DNA from: Tetmemena sp. SeJ-2015
Taxonomy: Eukaryota; Ciliophora; Spirotrichea; Sporadotrichida; Oxytrichidae
NCBI GenBank assembly: GCA_027382625.1
Contig: JAJKFJ010023655.1
Coordinates: 1-19,361, forward strand
Reading direction: 5' to 3'
DNA length: 19,361 bases
The position numbers were made by a program, and so were the translations under genes. Positions 19,175 through 19,361 of the stretch are shown in pieces. The notes under the pieces were generated by a model. It saw only the letters and a program-made list of their open reading frames with translations. It made no database searches and was not told the DNA's origin. Position 1 is the stretch's first letter. Each line of letters starts with the position of its first letter.

Positions 19175-19361
19175 CCATCACCATTTACTGTATTTCCATC
19201 ATCATACTACTTTTCTATTACTATTCCACCTCCGAAAATGTCTTCGCACTCATACTCACTGTGACTATGCTCTGTAGGTTAGATGTCTGAGCCCGGAGGG
19301 GTTCCCATAGCCAGGCCGACTACCCACAGGATGAGGGTATTCTAATCCCACTACGGACCGG
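19175..19361 (-). mobile_element. LTR-retroelement remnant related to the left window end
   Basis: GC-rich sequence continuing off the window. On the minus strand it reads CCGGTCCGTAGTGGGATTAG, then CCTCATCCTGTGGGTAGTCG, and further on GATGGAAATACAGTAAATGG. The last block matches left-end positions 88-113 at 25 of 26 bases. Similarity appears to extend to about 19240 (GACA, GGAG, TGGA in the same order). The composition and complexity suggest a younger retroelement insertion with its body beyond the right edge. Assignment to Ty3/gypsy rests on the left-end motif and is inferred. Confidence 0.4.

Noticed and set aside
1..19361. CRISPR array, tandem satellite, rDNA, or inserted plastid or mitochondrial DNA
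   Set aside because: No regularly spaced repeats, no satellite monomer array, and no recognisable rRNA or organelle gene sequence.

Overview
The window reads as nuclear intergenic DNA from a eukaryote, most likely a flowering plant. By eye about three quarters of the bases are A or T. No reading frame resembles an intact known protein, and there is no rRNA or recognisable complete tRNA. The sequence is instead layered with decayed, mostly non-autonomous mobile elements. The plant assignment is an inference from this mix (tRNA-like SINEs, MITE-like elements with terminal inverted repeats, an apparent Ty3/gypsy tail) and from a cluster of ACGT-core sites. No species is proposed, and prokaryotic features such as operons, ribosome binding sites or CRISPR arrays are absent.

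Layout. Bases 1-170 and 19175-19361 carry related, more GC-rich sequence in opposite orientations, probably remnants of one LTR-retroelement family. From 171 to about 3570 there is AT-rich unassigned DNA. Between 3570 and 9450 there are four of the five copies of a repeat here called R1 (3570-3745 minus, 6080-6371 plus, 6372-6780 minus, 8557-8880 plus; the fifth is 15701-16098 plus), with the 6.1-6.8 kb pair facing each other as a fold-back. The same stretch has a possible terminal-inverted-repeat element at 4595-5183, a clear one at 7261-7927, and two copies of one SINE-like family (5490-5722 minus, 9213-9448 plus) that share a tRNA-like head, a T run and a GCA/GTA-rich body. A different SINE-like element lies at 12190-12452.

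Three islands of higher complexity stand out: 10162-10389 (open on both strands, unidentified gene or element fragment), 12925-13260 (LTR-like or SINE-like debris with a perfect hairpin) and 14380-15200 (GC-richer, beginning with clustered ACGT-core motifs). The right end has two further non-autonomous elements with inverted ends, 17253-17872 (T+G-rich interior) and 18142-18699 (arms of about 220 bp).

No cooperating gene set or new molecular system was found. The interest lies in the repeat families, especially R1 and the 5.5/9.2 kb SINE pair, each defined by comparing copies inside this window. All element boundaries are estimates made by eye, because target-site duplications were not clear.
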